Source of the DNA: Micromonospora sp. MH99
GTDB taxonomy: Bacteria; Actinomycetota; Actinomycetes; Mycobacteriales; Micromonosporaceae
Direction of reading: 5' to 3'
Length of the DNA: 64,000 nucleotides
Assembly: GCF_021442385.1 (NCBI RefSeq)
Contig: NZ_MUZA01000020.1
Span: forward strand, 1-64,000
The notes beneath the pieces are model-generated. The model was not told the origin of the DNA. It was given only the letters and a program-made list of their open reading frames with translations, and made no database searches. The translations under genes were made by a program, and so were the position numbers. Shown here in pieces: positions 54,196 to 62,964 of this stretch (position 1 is its first letter; each line of letters starts with the position of its first letter).

Positions 54196-55140
54196 TCAGG
54201 GTGTGAAGGCTCGCCGGTACGCGGTGGGAGTGGTGGCGAAGGCCCGCTGGAAGTGCGCACGCAGGTTGGTGGCAGTGCCCAGCCCGGTGCGGCGGGCGAC
54301 CTCGTCGACGCTGATCCCGTTGTCCTCGAGCAGGGTGCAGGCGGCGCGCAGCCGTTGCTGGATCAGCCAGGCCCGCGGACCCATGCCGAACTGGCTCTGG
54401 AACGCCCGGTGCAGTGTGCGGGTGGACATCACCGCCTGTCTCGCGAGGTCCGCGACGGTGATCGGCTGGCGCAGGTTGCTGCTCGCCCAGGCGGTGACCC
54501 CGGCCAGTTCGTCGCCCTCACCCGTCACCCCGACCGGGATGAACTGCGCCTGGCCGCCCGCTCGGTGCAGCGGGGTGACCATGTGACGGGCCCGCTCGAT
54601 GGCGACCGCCTGCCCATGGTCGCGGCCGACGAGGTAGAGGCACATGTCGAGGCCCGCGGCGAGTCCGGCGCTGGTGAGCACCTGGCCCTCGTCGACGTAG
54701 AGGGCGTTGGCGTCCACGAGCACCTCGGGGTGTTCGCGGGCGAGCGCCTCGGCGTGCACCCAGTGGGTCGTCGCGCGGCGGCCGTCGAGCAGGCCGGCCT
54801 GAGCCAGCGCGAACGCGCCGGTGCAGATCGACGCAATGCGCGCCCCGCGACGGTGCGCCAGTCGCAGCGCCTGGAGAGCGCGCGCCGGTGCCGGGCCGCG
54901 GCGGAATCCGGGCACGATCACCGTGTCGGCGTCGCCGAGGGCGTCGAGCGTCGCCGCGACTGTCAGGTTCAGGCCCGCGGTGGTGGTGACGACCTGACCG
55001 TCGTCCAGCGAACACACAGTCGTCGCGTACCGGCCGTGACCCTCGTGGCCGAAGACATGCGTCGCGATGGTCAGGTCGAAGGCCACGACCCTGGGGAGAG
55101 CGAGAACGGCGACCCGATGCGTGGCGGAACTCTTACGCAT
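54196..55140 (-). CDS. GlxA-family transcriptional regulator (DJ-1/PfpI + AraC HTH)
   Basis: 314 residues. The N-terminal DJ-1/PfpI-like domain (about 8-180) has the Cys-elbow ASICTGAFALAQAGLLDGRRATTHW; the C-terminal AraC double HTH (about 210-310) has TVADLARQAVMSTRTLHRAFQSQFGMGPRAWL. Divergent from a DJ-1-like gene that carries the same Cys elbow, so the two may act on related signals. Confidence 0.92.
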   Translation of the reverse strand: MRKSSATHRVAVLALPRVVAFDLTIATHVFGHEGHGRYATTVCSLDDGQVVTTTAGLNLTVAATLDALGDADTVIVPGFRRGPAPARALQALRLAHRRGARIASICTGAFALAQAGLLDGRRATTHWVHAEALAREHPEVLVDANALYVDEGQVLTSAGLAAGLDMCLYLVGRDHGQAVAIERARHMVTPLHRAGGQAQFIPVGVTGEGDELAGVTAWASSNLRQPITVADLARQAVMSTRTLHRAFQSQFGMGPRAWLIQQRLRAACTLLEDNGISVDEVARRTGLGTATNLRAHFQRAFATTPTAYRRAFTP

Positions 55141-55192
55141 GATGGCAAGGATGCCACTCGTCAGCCCCTGGCCGACGAGCGATCCTGACCGG

Positions 55193-55753
55193 GTGCGAAT
55201 TGACATCGTGGTGTTCGACGGCTTCGACGAACTGGACGTCTTCGGGCCTTTCGAGGTGCTCTCGATCGCCGGGTTGGACGTGCGACTGGTCGCCGTCGAG
55301 CGGCCCGGCCCGGTCACCAGCATGCGTGGGGTCGAGCTCCGGGTCCCCGACGTGCTGGGTCCGGCCGACGGCGTGATAGTTCCCGGCGGCGGCTGGCTCA
55401 ACCGGGCCGCCGAGGGCGCCTGGGCGCAGGCGCAGCGCGGTGAGCTTCCGGCGAAGCTGTCCGCCCTGGCGCCGTCGACGCGCTGGATGGCGTCGGTGTG
55501 CACCGGCGCGCTGCTGCTCGCGGCCGCCGGCCTGCTGACCGGCCGCCGGGCGACCACCAACCGCAACGCGTACGACGAGCTGCGCGGCTACGACGTGACG
55601 GTCCTCGACGAGCGCGTCGTCGACGACGGCGACCGTGTCACGGCGGGCGCGCTCACGGCCGGGCTCGATCTGGGACTGTGGCTCACCGAACGGGAACTCG
55701 GCGCCGCCACCGCCAACCGGGTCGCTACCGCCATCGAATACGCCCGCGCCTGA
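55193..55753 (+). CDS. DJ-1/PfpI family protein
   Basis: 186 residues. IDIVVFDGFDELDVFGPFEVL opens the domain and the nucleophile elbow is MASVCTGALLLAAAGLLTGRRATTN. The function may be glyoxalase/hydratase-like or a stress chaperone; unknown. The start is uncertain: GTG 55193 sits at the domain boundary, while ATG 55151 or 55139 would give an N-terminal extension overlapping the divergent GlxA start region. Confidence 0.82.
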   Translation: MRIDIVVFDGFDELDVFGPFEVLSIAGLDVRLVAVERPGPVTSMRGVELRVPDVLGPADGVIVPGGGWLNRAAEGAWAQAQRGELPAKLSALAPSTRWMASVCTGALLLAAAGLLTGRRATTNRNAYDELRGYDVTVLDERVVDDGDRVTAGALTAGLDLGLWLTERELGAATANRVATAIEYARA

Positions 55754-55916
55754 GGCTTGCGGCGCGGTGTCCGAAGAGGATCAGCGGCCACCCGCATAGT
55801 CGACCCTCTGCCGGTAGAACGGCGCGTCACCTTAACGCGCCGGAAACGCCCCCGGTACCAAGCCTGGGAACGCTCGTCGGACAGTCGAGACCACCGACAC
55901 GCGAACCGGGGTGACC

Positions 55917-57278
55917 ATGGTCGACAACACCACGAACGCGGCGACGTACGACGGGCCGGTGGGCCGGTCCGGCAACGGCCGGGCCGCGCCCACACCCCGG
56001 ACCGCCCCGGCGACGGCGGTGCACGACGACCCGGCGGACCTCGCCACCATCGGCGTGGAGGAGGAGTTCCACGTTGTCGACCTGCACACCCGGGAGCTGG
56101 TGCCCCGGGCCGGGGAGCTGCTCGACCGGCTGCCGGCCACGTCGTTCACCGCCGAACTGCACCGCAGCGTGGTGGAGACCAACACCGCTGTCTGTCGCAC
56201 CCTGGACGAGATCCGCGCCGAGCTGACCCGGCTGCGCCAGTCGGCGGTCCAGGTCGCCGACCGGGCCGGGCTGGGCATCGTGGCGGCCGGCACGGTGCCG
56301 CTGCGCGCCGACGGCGACCCGAGCGTCACCCCCACCTCGCGCTACCGACGGATGCTCGACGAGTACCAGATGCTCGCCCGGGAGCAGTTGATCTGCGGCG
56401 CGCAGGTGCACGTCGGGGTCTCGGACCGGGACCTGGCGGTGGCCGTCACCCGGCGGGTGCAGCCGTGGCTGCCGGTGCTGCTCGCCCTGTCCACCAGCTC
56501 GCCGTACTGGATGGGTCAGGACAGCGGCTACGCCAGCGTCCGCTCGCTGGTCTGGCAGCGCTGGCCCACGGCCGGCGACCCGGGCGAGGTGACCAGCGCG
56601 GCCGACCACGAGGCCCTCGTCGCCGAGCTGATCTCCTCGGAGACCATCACCGACCCCGCCATGATCTACTTCGATGTCCGGCCGTCGGCGCACGTGCCCA
56701 CCGTGGAGCTGCGCATCACCGACGCCAACGCCGACGTGGAGACGATCGTCCTGCTCACCGGGCTGTTCCGGGCGCTGGTGCGCCGGGAGGTCGCCGCCCT
56801 GCGCGCCGGAGTCGACCCCCCCGCCGTCCGCCCGCCGGTGCTGCGCGCCGCCGTGTGGCGGGCCGCGCGCTCCGGGCTGGAAGGCGACCTGCTCGACCTG
56901 CCCCGCTCGGCGCGGCCGGTGCCGGCCGCCGAGGCGGTCGGCCGCCTGGTGACCGACCTGCGCCCGCAGTTGGAGGCGACAGGTGACGCCGAGCAGGTCC
57001 GCGAGCTGACCCGGTACGCGCTGGAGCGCGGCAGCTCCGCGGCGCGGCAGCGACGGGCGTACGAGCGGCGGGGTCGGCTGGCCGACGTGGCGACCTGCTC
57101 TCGACGAGACGCGGGGCCGGGCGCGTACGCCCCTGCCCGGTGTGCCGCCACCGCCCGCGCTGTCCGCGTACGCCGACGCGGGCGACGAGGTCTTCGGCCC
57201 GGACGGGCCGGAGCCGACGTTCCGGCCGCTGCTCGCCGCCCTGCGCACCCTCGGCGCCGCCGGCCTGCGCCAACGTGA
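55917..57278 (+). CDS. Carboxylate-amine ligase (GCS2/YbdK type), frameshifted from its ATP-grasp partner
   Basis: The GCS2 domain spans about residues 44-385: IGVEEEFHVVD (Glu48-50), SVVETNTAVC, CGAQVHVGV and the C-terminal HVPTVELRITDAN. It forms a gamma-glutamyl or related amide bond using ATP. After GRLADVATC (near 57085-57095) the frame turns into Arg/Ala-rich nonsense for ~60 residues, while the sensible continuation (LDETRGRARTPLPGVPPPP) lies in another frame that runs straight into the ATP-grasp ORF. This indicates a frameshift in an originally fused gene, or a sequencing error. The ATG at 55917 follows GGGGTGA. Confidence 0.82.
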   Translation: MVDNTTNAATYDGPVGRSGNGRAAPTPRTAPATAVHDDPADLATIGVEEEFHVVDLHTRELVPRAGELLDRLPATSFTAELHRSVVETNTAVCRTLDEIRAELTRLRQSAVQVADRAGLGIVAAGTVPLRADGDPSVTPTSRYRRMLDEYQMLAREQLICGAQVHVGVSDRDLAVAVTRRVQPWLPVLLALSTSSPYWMGQDSGYASVRSLVWQRWPTAGDPGEVTSAADHEALVAELISSETITDPAMIYFDVRPSAHVPTVELRITDANADVETIVLLTGLFRALVRREVAALRAGVDPPAVRPPVLRAAVWRAARSGLEGDLLDLPRSARPVPAAEAVGRLVTDLRPQLEATGDAEQVRELTRYALERGSSAARQRRAYERRGRLADVATCSRRDAGPGAYAPARCAATARAVRVRRRGRRGLRPGRAGADVPAAARRPAHPRRRRPAPT

Positions 57279-58581
57279 GCACGACCGGGACGAGGAGCAG
57301 CGCGCCCGGGGCGTGACGTTCAGCGTGGCCGGTGAGGCCAGCACCCGGCTCTTCCCAGTCGACCTGGTGCCCCGGGTCGTGCCCGCCGACGACTGGCGGG
57401 CGCTGCGCGCCGGCCTGGTGCAGCGCGCCCGCGCGCTGGACGCGTTCCTGCGCGACGTGTACGCCGACCGGGCGGTGGTCGCCGACGGGATCGTCCCGGC
57501 CTGGGTGGTGGAGTCCTCGCCGGGTCTGCGTCCGACCGGCGCGCTGATGAGCCGGCGCGGCGCGCGGGCCCAGGTGTCCGGAACCGATCTCGTCCGTGAC
57601 CCGGACGGCGGCTGGTACGTGCTGGAGGACAACCTCCGGGTGCCCTCGGGCATCGGCTACGCCGTGCAGAACCGGCGGCTCACCCGTGCGGTGCTGCCCG
57701 AGCTGCCGGTGCCCGACGACCTGCTGCCCGCCGACGAGACACCCGCGATGCTGCGCCGGGCGCTGCTCGCCGCCGCCCCCGCCGCCGCCGACGACCCCGC
57801 GGTGGTGGTGCTCAGCAGCGGCCCGGGCGACCCGGCCTGGTTCGAGCACCGGCTGCTCGCCGACGAGATGGGCGTGCCGCTGGCCGAGAGCGGCGACCTG
57901 CTGGTGTCCGACGGCCGCGTCCACCTGGTCTCCGAGGGCCGCCGCAGCCAGGTCGACGTGCTCTACCTGCGGATGGACGAGGACGCGTTGCTGCACGCCC
58001 CGGGCGCCGACGGCGTGCCGCTGGGCTGGCCGCTGCTGGCGGCAGTGCACGCCGGGCGGCTCACGCTGGCCAACGCGCTGGGCAACGGCGTCGGCGACGA
58101 CAAGGCGTTGTACGCGTACGTGCCCCGGCTCATCGAGTACTACCTGGGGGAGAAGGCGCTGCTCGGCGACGTGCCGACGTACCTGTGCGGGCTGCCCGAG
58201 CAGCGGGCCGAGGTGCTGGGCCGGCTCGACGAGCTGGTGCTCAAGCCGGTCGACGGCTACGGCGGCGACCGCGTGGTGATCGGCCCTCGCGCCGAGGCCG
58301 AGGAGCTGGACGCCGTCCGGGAGCAGATCCTCGCCGCGCCGCACCGGTGGATCGCCCAGGAGGTGGTCGCTCTCACCACCCACCCGGTCTTCGACGGCAC
58401 GGCCCTCGCGCCGCGCCACGTCGACCTGCGGGCCTTCGTGTTCCTCGGCGAGACGGCCGAGGTGGCCCCGGTGGCGCTGACCCGGGTCGCGCCAGCCGGC
58501 AGCATGATCGTCAACTCCTCCCGGGGCGGAGGGTCGAAGGACACCTGGCTGCTCGGCGGAACCGATCAGCCCCCGGCGTAA
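57142..58581 (+). CDS. Circularly permuted type 2 ATP-grasp protein (C-terminal half of broken fusion)
   Basis: 479 residues from the first available GTG. Typical circularly permuted ATP-grasp blocks: RVVPADDWRALRAGLVQRARALDAFLRDVYADR, YVLEDNLRVPSGIGYAVQNR, VLKPVDGYGGDRVVIGP and AEVAPVALTRVAP..NSSRGGGSKDTWLL. It makes an amide or peptide bond with ATP. There is no RBS before the GTG, and the same frame is open back to about 57082, where it meets the carboxylate-amine ligase. Fused carboxylate-amine ligase/CP-ATP-grasp proteins are known in actinobacteria, so this is probably domain two. Confidence 0.82.
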   Translation: MPPPPALSAYADAGDEVFGPDGPEPTFRPLLAALRTLGAAGLRQREHDRDEEQRARGVTFSVAGEASTRLFPVDLVPRVVPADDWRALRAGLVQRARALDAFLRDVYADRAVVADGIVPAWVVESSPGLRPTGALMSRRGARAQVSGTDLVRDPDGGWYVLEDNLRVPSGIGYAVQNRRLTRAVLPELPVPDDLLPADETPAMLRRALLAAAPAAADDPAVVVLSSGPGDPAWFEHRLLADEMGVPLAESGDLLVSDGRVHLVSEGRRSQVDVLYLRMDEDALLHAPGADGVPLGWPLLAAVHAGRLTLANALGNGVGDDKALYAYVPRLIEYYLGEKALLGDVPTYLCGLPEQRAEVLGRLDELVLKPVDGYGGDRVVIGPRAEAEELDAVREQILAAPHRWIAQEVVALTTHPVFDGTALAPRHVDLRAFVFLGETAEVAPVALTRVAPAGSMIVNSSRGGGSKDTWLLGGTDQPPA

Positions 58582-58679
58582 CTCACGCTTGATGAAGATG
58601 ACATCGGGACGCAACCCGGTCCGCCAAGCCTGGACCGGTCAGCGGCCCGAGCGGACCGAGCCGATGAGAGGTGTGTGCC

Positions 58680-60458
58680 ATGTGCGGTATCGGAGGCGAA
58701 TTCCGCCTCGACGGGGCGCCACCGGATCTGGCGGCGCTGGAACGGATGCTCCCCGTCCTGTCCTCCCGCGGCCCGGACGGTGAGGGACGGTGGCAGCACG
58801 GCCCGGCGGCGCTGGTGCACCGCCGGCTGCGCATCATCGACCTGTCCGACGCCGGCGCCCAGCCGATGGTCGATCCCGAGCTGGGCCTCGCCCTTGTCTT
58901 CAACGGGTGTATCTACAACTACCGGGAGCTGCGCGACGAGCTGACCACCGCCGGCTACTCCTTCCGGTCCACCTCGGACACGGAGGTGATCCTCAAGGCG
59001 TACCACAGGTGGGGGACGGCCTGCGTCGAGCGGTTCTACGGGATGTTCGCGTTCGCCCTTGTCGACATGGCCACGAACACGCTGGTGCTGGCCCGCGACC
59101 GGCTCGGCATCAAGCCCCTCTACCTGGCCGAGACGCCCGGCCGGATCCGCTTCGCCTCGACCCTGCCGGCGCTGCTCGCCGCCGGTGACGTGGACACCGA
59201 CCTCGACCCGGTGGCGCTGCACCACTACATGAGCTTCCACTCGGTGGTGCCACCACCGCGCACCATCCTGGCCGGCGTCCGCAAGCTGCCCCCGGCCACC
59301 GTGCGGGTGATCACCGGCGACGGCCGCAGCACCGACACCGTCTACTGGCGGCCGGAGTTCACCCGCGCCGCCGCCCCGGTCATGTCCGCCGGGGAGTGGC
59401 AGGAACGGATCATGGCGGCGCTGCGCACCGCCGTACGCCGGCGGATGGTCGCCGACGTGCCGGTCGGTGTGCTGCTCTCCGGCGGCCTGGACTCCAGCCT
59501 GATCGTCGCCCTGCTCGCCGAGCAGGGCCAGACCGGCCTCGCCACCTTCAGCATCGGCTTCGAGGCGGCGGCGGGGGAGAGCGGCGACGAGTTCCACTAC
59601 TCCGACCTGGTGGCCCGCGAGTACGACACCGACCACCACCAGATCCGCATCGGCGCGGCCCGGTTCGTTCCGGCCGTGCACGAGGCCATCGCGGCGATGA
59701 GCGAGCCGATGGTCAGCCACGACTGCGTGGCGTTCCACCTGCTCTCCGAGGAGGTCTCGCAGCGCATCACAGTGGTGCAGTCCGGGCAGGGCGCCGACGA
59801 GATCTTCGCCGGCTACGACTGGTACCCGCCGATGGCCAACGCGGCCCGCGCGGACGCCGTCGAGGCGTACGCCCGGGTGTTCTTCGATCGTCGCCACGAC
59901 GCGCTCGCCGGGCACCTGGCGCCGGAGTGGATGCTCGACCACGACGCGAGCCTGGAGTTCGTCACCGCCCACTTCGGCACGCCGGGCGCGGACACCGCGC
60001 TCGACGCGGCGCTGCGCCAGGACAGCCTGGTGATGCTCGTCGACGACCCGGTCAAGCGGGTCGACAACATGACGATGGCGTGGGGGCTGGAGGCCCGGGT
60101 GCCGTTCCTCGACCACGAGGTCGTCGAGCTGGCCGCCGCCTGCCCACCGGCGCTCAAGCTCGCCCAGGGCGGCAAGGGCGTGCTGAAGGCCGCGAGCCGG
60201 GGCATCGTGCCCGACGAGGTGATCGACCGGCCGAAGGGCTACTTCCCGGTGCCCGCGATCCGGCACCTGTCCGGCCCGCTGCTCGACGACGTCCGGGACG
60301 CGCTGACCGCACGACCGGCGCGCGAGCGCGGCCTGTTCCGCAAGGACTACCTGGAGGAGTTGCTGGAGGCGCCGAACGCCCGGCGGACCACGCTGGGCTC
60401 CAACGCGCTCTGGCAGCTCGGGCTGCTGGAGCTCTGGTTGCAGCGGATCGGGGTTTAG
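58680..60458 (+). CDS. Asparagine synthase-like glutamine amidotransferase (AsnO / NAGGN amidotransferase type)
   Basis: 592 residues. The class II glutaminase needs an N-terminal Cys, so ATG 58680 (MCGIGGEF, Cys2) is chosen over GTG 58671. The glutaminase domain has RGPDGEG and NGCIYNY; the synthetase domain has the PP-loop VLLSGGLDSSL and ARVPFLDHEVVELA. Overall it resembles the AsnO enzymes that amidate N-acetylglutaminylglutamine, an osmoprotectant dipeptide. It is flanked by two amide-bond ligase domains and a peptidase, consistent with small-peptide biosynthesis. The exact product is inference. Confidence 0.87.
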   Translation: MCGIGGEFRLDGAPPDLAALERMLPVLSSRGPDGEGRWQHGPAALVHRRLRIIDLSDAGAQPMVDPELGLALVFNGCIYNYRELRDELTTAGYSFRSTSDTEVILKAYHRWGTACVERFYGMFAFALVDMATNTLVLARDRLGIKPLYLAETPGRIRFASTLPALLAAGDVDTDLDPVALHHYMSFHSVVPPPRTILAGVRKLPPATVRVITGDGRSTDTVYWRPEFTRAAAPVMSAGEWQERIMAALRTAVRRRMVADVPVGVLLSGGLDSSLIVALLAEQGQTGLATFSIGFEAAAGESGDEFHYSDLVAREYDTDHHQIRIGAARFVPAVHEAIAAMSEPMVSHDCVAFHLLSEEVSQRITVVQSGQGADEIFAGYDWYPPMANAARADAVEAYARVFFDRRHDALAGHLAPEWMLDHDASLEFVTAHFGTPGADTALDAALRQDSLVMLVDDPVKRVDNMTMAWGLEARVPFLDHEVVELAAACPPALKLAQGGKGVLKAASRGIVPDEVIDRPKGYFPVPAIRHLSGPLLDDVRDALTARPARERGLFRKDYLEELLEAPNARRTTLGSNALWQLGLLELWLQRIGV

Positions 60459-62294
60459 ATGAGCGTACGGATGGAGGTGCCGCGCCGGGTCCGCCCCGTG
60501 CGGCGCCCGGCGGCGGTGACCCCGCCTCCCGGCGAGGACTTCGCGCCCGCGCCGTCGCCGGACGGCCGACGGGTGGCGTACCTGTCCGACCGGGCGGGAA
60601 CCCCGGCCGTCTGGGTCCGCGACGTCGACGCGGCCGAGGCCGTCGCGCTGCCCAGCGGCGACGAACCGGTCCTGGCGGTGAGCTGGTCCCCGGACGGGCG
60701 ATGGCTGGCGTGCGTCGTCGCGCCCGGCGGCGCCCCCCGCACCGAGCTGTGGGTGCTGAGCCCCGACGGCACGCAGCGCCGCCAGGTCGCCGGGTTCGGC
60801 CGCCGCAGCGCCGCCCTGACCGGTTGGCTGCCCGGCGGCGCGCTGCTGGCGGTCACCGAGACCGCCGAGCGGGGTGCCGCGGTGCTTGTCGACGCCGACA
60901 CCGGGCACCGGCGGGTGCTCGCCGAGGGCGACCTGCTCACCCTCCTGGACGTCAGCCCGGACGGCGGGTCCGCCCTGCTGCGATGTGGTCCGCGAAACGC
61001 ACGCTGGCTGGAACTGCTGGACGTGGCCACCGGCGACCGGGTACGACTGCTGCCGGACACCGGCCGGGGCAGCACCGACCAGGGCTGGTTCGGCCCCGAC
61101 GGGATGAGCGTGCTGGCGCGTACCGACGCGTTCTCGGAGCTGGCCGCGCTGGTGCGCGTGGACCTCGCGCGCCCGGAGCGGGCCCCGACGCGGCTCGCGG
61201 CGCGTCCGGACGCCGAGCTGGAGCACGTCGCTCTCAGCGCCGACCGGCGCCGCGCCGCGCTGTCGTGGAACACCTACGGCGGGCGCGGCGAGCTGAGTCT
61301 GCTGGATCTCGCCAGCGGCGTGCAGCGGGCCGTCGCCGCCCCGGGCGAGGTGCTCGACGGCGCGGTCTTCGCCGCCGACGGCGGCCTGCTCTGCGTCACC
61401 GCGCAGGGGCCGGTGCAGCCGCGGGAGGTCTGGCTGGTCGATCCGGTGACCGGCACGCCCCGCCCGCTGCGGCCGGACACCGGCGCCGCGCGTACGGGGG
61501 ACAGCGGTGTCGCCCCGCAGCTCGTCGACCTGCGCGCCCGCGACGGGTTGCCGCTGTCCGGCTGGCTGTACCGCCCGCCCGGCCCGGGTCCCTGGCCGAC
61601 GGCGATCAGCCTGCACGGTGGCCCGGAGGCGCAGGAGCGTCCCGGCTACAACCCGCTGTTCCAGGCCCTCGTCGCGCAGGGCGTCGCCGTGTTCGCGCCC
61701 AACGTGCGGGGCTCGTCGGGCTTCGGCCGCACCTTCGTCGCCGCCGACAATCTCGCCGGCCGCTACGGGGCCATCGCCGACGTGGCGGCGTGCGCCGACC
61801 ATCTGATCGACAGCGGTGTCGCGATCCCGGGCCGGCTCGGCTGCCTGGGCCGCTCCTACGGCGGCTACCTGGTCCTCGCGGTGCTGGTGAACTTCCCGGG
61901 GCTGTTCGCCGCGGGTGTGGCCGAGTGCGGCATCTCCGATTTCCGCACGTTCTACGCCGGCACCGAGCCGTGGATCGCCGCCGCCGCCGTCAGCAAGTAC
62001 GGCGACCCGGTGCGCGACGCCGACCTGCTGCGGGACCTGTCACCGATGACCCGGATCGACCAGCTCGACGTGCCGCTGCTGCTCATCCACGGCGCCAACG
62101 ACACCAACGTGCCGGCCGGCGAGTCGGCCCAGGTGGCGCAGGCCCTCGCCGCGCGGGACGTCCCGCACGGGCACCTCGTGCTCACCGGGGAGGGGCACGA
62201 CTTCCTGGCCCGCGACAACGCCGAGGCGGCGCGTACGGCCACCACCGCCTGGCTCACCCGGCACCTCGCCGTGACGGCGGCCACCCTCGGCTGA
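60459..62294 (+). CDS. S9 family peptidase (prolyl oligopeptidase/acylaminoacyl peptidase-like)
   Basis: 611 residues. An N-terminal beta-propeller (about 25-330, with repeats such as FAPAPSPDGRRVAYLSD and VSWSPDGRWLA) precedes the catalytic alpha/beta-hydrolase domain with GRSYGGY (Ser466), HGANDTN (Asp548) and GEGHDF (His580). It has no signal peptide. The ATG directly follows the amidotransferase stop, so translation is coupled. It may process or recycle the peptide made by the neighbouring ligases; known NAGGN operons also carry a peptidase gene, though of another family. Confidence 0.93.
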   Translation: MSVRMEVPRRVRPVRRPAAVTPPPGEDFAPAPSPDGRRVAYLSDRAGTPAVWVRDVDAAEAVALPSGDEPVLAVSWSPDGRWLACVVAPGGAPRTELWVLSPDGTQRRQVAGFGRRSAALTGWLPGGALLAVTETAERGAAVLVDADTGHRRVLAEGDLLTLLDVSPDGGSALLRCGPRNARWLELLDVATGDRVRLLPDTGRGSTDQGWFGPDGMSVLARTDAFSELAALVRVDLARPERAPTRLAARPDAELEHVALSADRRRAALSWNTYGGRGELSLLDLASGVQRAVAAPGEVLDGAVFAADGGLLCVTAQGPVQPREVWLVDPVTGTPRPLRPDTGAARTGDSGVAPQLVDLRARDGLPLSGWLYRPPGPGPWPTAISLHGGPEAQERPGYNPLFQALVAQGVAVFAPNVRGSSGFGRTFVAADNLAGRYGAIADVAACADHLIDSGVAIPGRLGCLGRSYGGYLVLAVLVNFPGLFAAGVAECGISDFRTFYAGTEPWIAAAAVSKYGDPVRDADLLRDLSPMTRIDQLDVPLLLIHGANDTNVPAGESAQVAQALAARDVPHGHLVLTGEGHDFLARDNAEAARTATTAWLTRHLAVTAATLG

Positions 62295-62299
62295 GGCGT

Positions 62300-62305
62300 T
62301 ATCCT
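62300..62305 (+). promoter_or_regulatory. -10 element of a leaderless promoter
   Basis: TATCCT, 6 bp before the GTG at 62312 and 6 bp after the S9 stop. This is the spacing expected when transcription starts at the start codon itself. Confidence 0.5.
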
Positions 62306-62311
62306 GCGCCG

Positions 62312-62845
62312 GTGGACGTCACGGCGCAGGGTGAGCGGCTGGCCGCCGACCTGGGCCGGTGGCTGACCGACGTGACCTTCGTCGACCTGGACGCCGACGA
62401 GGTGACCGCGCTGATCATCGACGCGGTGGCGCGGTGGGGGCAGGAGCACCGCTGGCGGGTCTACCGGCGCGCGCCGAGCGTCATGCCGCTGCCGCCGCCC
62501 ATGCACCAGCGGCACTCCGTCCTCGACGTGGCGTGCGCCCGACCGGACGGCCCACCGGTGGTGATCGAGGTCGACCACACCGACCGGGCGCGTACGGTGC
62601 AGAAACTCGCCGCCGAGGCCGACGCCGGCCGGATCCCGATCTGGGTGCGCTGGGGCGTGGGCCGCTTCACCGCGCCGCCACCGCCGGTGCGGATGGTGAC
62701 CGTCGAGGTGACCCGCCGCGCCGGGCCGGCTGGGCGCGGACGTCTGCACAGCCGCACCGGCGACCGGCCCGCGCCGGCGCACTCGTCAGGCGGCGGCACC
62801 GCGGCCCCGCAGGCGCTGCCGATCCCGCTGACCGACCCGCTTTAA
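62312..62845 (+). CDS. Hypothetical protein, probably leaderless
   Basis: 177 residues. The N-terminal ~130 residues look folded (LAADLGRWLTDVTFVDLDADEVTALIIDAVARWGQEHRWRVYRR, then VVIEVDHTDRARTVQKLAAEADAGRIPIWVRWGVGRF). The pattern IEVD...K..AE.DAG...WVRWG is reminiscent of endonuclease-fold domains but is not decisive. The C-terminus is Pro/Gly/Ala-rich and likely disordered. It follows the S9 gene by 17 bp but has its own -10 box. Confidence 0.65.
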   Translation: MDVTAQGERLAADLGRWLTDVTFVDLDADEVTALIIDAVARWGQEHRWRVYRRAPSVMPLPPPMHQRHSVLDVACARPDGPPVVIEVDHTDRARTVQKLAAEADAGRIPIWVRWGVGRFTAPPPPVRMVTVEVTRRAGPAGRGRLHSRTGDRPAPAHSSGGGTAAPQALPIPLTDPL

Positions 62846-62859
62846 GGCCCCGCTTCCGG

Positions 62860-62909
62860 CCCCGCTTTCGGCCCCTCGCAAGGGGACCTGAAGCGAATCG
62901 TAAGCGGGG
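62860..62909 (+). terminator. Nested terminator between the hypothetical and RibD-like genes
   Basis: Outer CCCCGCTT / AAGCGGGG arms enclose an inner CCCCT-CGC-AGGGG hairpin. A direct repeat GGCCCCGCTT (62847, 62858) precedes it. Confidence 0.6.
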
Positions 62910-62964
62910 CTCGGCAGAGTTCTGGGTGTCACCGGAGCACACGACACACACCCAGGAGATTCCG

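Noticed and set aside
58566..61802. 1078-codon minus-strand open frame
   Set aside because: Antisense to the amidotransferase and S9 peptidase, whose motifs are unambiguous; no domain signature or start signal.
59396..62295. Long plus-strand frame running through asnO and S9 genes into 62312
   Set aside because: Only its 3' end (62312-62845) looks like protein. The upstream part is an out-of-frame shadow rich in RR/GR/AR runs.
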